In this document: positions 32,889 through 33,289 of the stretch, in pieces
How positions within the stretch are numbered: the stretch's first letter is position 1
Layout of the letters: the number at the start of each line of letters is the position of its first letter
Assembly: GCF_000967495.1 (NCBI RefSeq)
Contig: NZ_JXXU01000046.1
Coordinates: forward strand, 1-33,289
Reading direction: 5' to 3'
DNA from: Vibrio neptunius
Lineage (GTDB): Bacteria > Pseudomonadota > Gammaproteobacteria > Enterobacterales > Vibrionaceae
Length of the DNA stretch: 33,289 nucleotides
Position numbers and translations under genes: made by a program
Notes under the pieces: generated by a model
Seen by the model: the letters and a program-made list of their open reading frames with translations, nothing else
Told to the model about the DNA's origin: nothing
Databases searched by the model: none

Positions 32889-32965
32889 GGCTACGTAGCT
32901 CAGCTGGTTAGAGCACATCACTCATAATGATGGGGTCACAGGTTCGAATCCCGTCGTAGCCACCA
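32889..32965 (+). tRNA. tRNA-Met (anticodon CAT, elongator)
   Basis: A complete 77-nt cloverleaf with encoded CCA. The acceptor stem GGCTACG pairs with CGTAGCC, the D arm is GCTCAGCTGGTTAGAGC, the anticodon CAT is at 32933-32935, and the T arm contains GGTTCGAATCC. A paired first acceptor base (G-C) marks it as elongator rather than initiator. Confidence 0.97.
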
Positions 32966-32998
32966 TTCCTAAAACCTTTTACGAAAGTGTTTAGGAAT
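32965..32998 (+). other. Hairpin spacer between tRNA-Met and tRNA-Leu
   Basis: ATTCCTAAA (32965-32973) pairs with TTTAGGAAT (32990-32998). An inner CTTT/AAAG stem closes a TACG loop. There is no T run, so it is more likely an RNA-processing structure than a terminator. Confidence 0.6.
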
Positions 32999-33002
32999 AG
33001 AT

Positions 33003-33087
33003 GCGGAAGTGGCGGAATTGGTAGACGCACCAGATTTAGGTTCTGGCGCCGCAAGGTGTGAGAGTTCAAGTCTCTCCTTCCGCACCA
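33003..33087 (+). tRNA. tRNA-Leu (anticodon TAG)
   Basis: An 85-nt class II tRNA with a long variable arm and encoded CCA. The acceptor GCGGAAG pairs with CTTCCGC. The anticodon stem CCAGA/TCTGG encloses loop TTTAGGT, with anticodon TAG at 33037-33039. Confidence 0.97.
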
Positions 33088-33093
33088 TATTTA

Positions 33094-33110
33094 GATAGCT
33101 TCGTGCTATC
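33094..33110 (+). other. Hairpin spacer between tRNA-Leu and tRNA-Gln
   Basis: GATAGC (33094-33099) pairs with GCTATC (33105-33110) around TTCGT. There is no T run. It is like the other inter-tRNA spacers. Confidence 0.55.
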
Positions 33111-33117
33111 ACCCTGC

Positions 33118-33192
33118 AGGTCTATCGCCAAGCGGTAAGGCAGCGGCTTTTGATGCCGCCATTCCCTGGTTCGAATCCAGGTAGACCTGCCA
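33118..33192 (+). tRNA. tRNA-Gln (anticodon TTG)
   Basis: A 75-nt tRNA with encoded CCA. The acceptor AGGTCTA pairs with TAGACCT, the anticodon stem GCGGC/GCCGC encloses loop TTTTGAT, and anticodon TTG is at 33150-33152. The D arm (CGCCAAGCGGTAAGGC) is typical of tRNA-Gln. Confidence 0.96.
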
Positions 33193-33200
33193 TTATTTAA

Positions 33201-33234
33201 AGTGTTAAGCCTTTTAGAAAAAGGGCTTGTCACT
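33201..33234 (+). other. Hairpin spacer between tRNA-Gln and the second tRNA-Met
   Basis: AGTG (33201-33204) pairs with CACT (33231-33234). Inside it, AAGCCTTTT (33207-33215) pairs with AAAAGGGCTT (from about 33219 to 33228) with a bulged G. Its 3' side overlaps the -35 element of the internal promoter. Confidence 0.5.
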
Positions 33235-33255
33235 AAGAGCGCGAAGGTTTATATT
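33227..33255 (+). promoter_or_regulatory. Internal promoter before the second tRNA-Met
   Basis: TTGTCA (33227-33232) and TATATT (33250-33255) are 17 bp apart, as good a match as the main tRNA promoter. The tRNA begins 15 bp after the -10 element. Confidence 0.6.
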
Positions 33256-33270
33256 GTCTCGCTCACGAGT

Positions 33271-33289
33271 GGCTACGTAGCTCAGCTGG
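33271..33289 (+). tRNA. Second tRNA-Met, 5' part only
   Basis: The last 19 bases of the window are identical to the first 19 of the tRNA-Met at 32889. The gene is cut by the window edge, so its anticodon cannot be seen. Confidence 0.85.

Noticed and set aside
1..33289. Mobile elements, integrons, CRISPR arrays, defence or secretion islands
   Set aside because: No transposase, integrase, attachment repeat, regular spacer array or block of unfamiliar genes is present; tRNA genes at the right edge are intact and show no integrated element within the window.

Overview
The window is a stretch of core chromosome from a gammaproteobacterium, almost certainly a Vibrio. The protein sequences match Vibrio and E. 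coli families closely. The T-ring protein MotY of sodium-driven polar flagella sits divergently from rnt. The orders rsxCDGE-nth-gloA, gcvR-bcp beside an Mlp24-type chemoreceptor, and hemA-prfA-prmC-sirB2-sirB1-kdsA opposite lolB-ispE-prs-pth-ychF are typical of that group. No transposase, integrase, phage gene, CRISPR array or clearly foreign block was found. Coding density is high and most transcription units end in strong hairpin terminators, several shared by convergent genes.

Layout. 1-3689: end of the Rsx/Rnf membrane electron-transfer operon (rsxC tail, rsxD, rsxG, rsxE) running into nth and gloA. 3750-4243: a DUF2753 gene under a perfect Fur box. 4289-7388: motY on the minus strand, then rnt and a Na+/H+ antiporter on the plus strand. 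7463-10747: dapA-bamC on the minus strand, divergent from gcvR-bcp. 10806-14193: an amino-acid-type dCache chemoreceptor with a sigma-28 promoter, and a TusA-like/perM pair. 14497-17331: bepA, an ArsC-like gene, a WrbA-like flavoprotein and a DUF2069 membrane protein. 17362-22366: DUF2066, uraA with a PurR box, ybaK, and a UshA/NutA nucleotidase lipoprotein. 22771-28155: the minus-strand hemA-to-kdsA operon. 28300-32620: lolB-ispE-prs, then pth-ychF. 32807-33289: a tRNA cluster Met-Leu-Gln and the start of a second tRNA-Met, cut by the window edge.

How the genes work together. Several units serve the envelope: LolB and BamC in outer-membrane assembly, BepA in outer-membrane quality control, KdsA for LPS, DapA for peptidoglycan and lysine. 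Others serve translation: RF1 and its methylase PrmC, Pth, YbaK, RNase T, YchF and the tRNAs. A third group concerns nucleotides: UraA, the secreted nucleotidase and Prs. Redox and stress genes are Rsx, Nth, GloA and Bcp. Sodium and motility appear in MotY, the antiporter and the chemoreceptor.

No previously undescribed multi-gene system was found. The observations most worth following are the Fur box in front of the DUF2753 gene, the TusA-like protein with an altered CPxP motif overlapping perM, a Bcp that keeps only one cysteine, PurR-type sites at uraA and perhaps at the nucleotidase, and hairpin spacers plus an internal promoter in the tRNA cluster.
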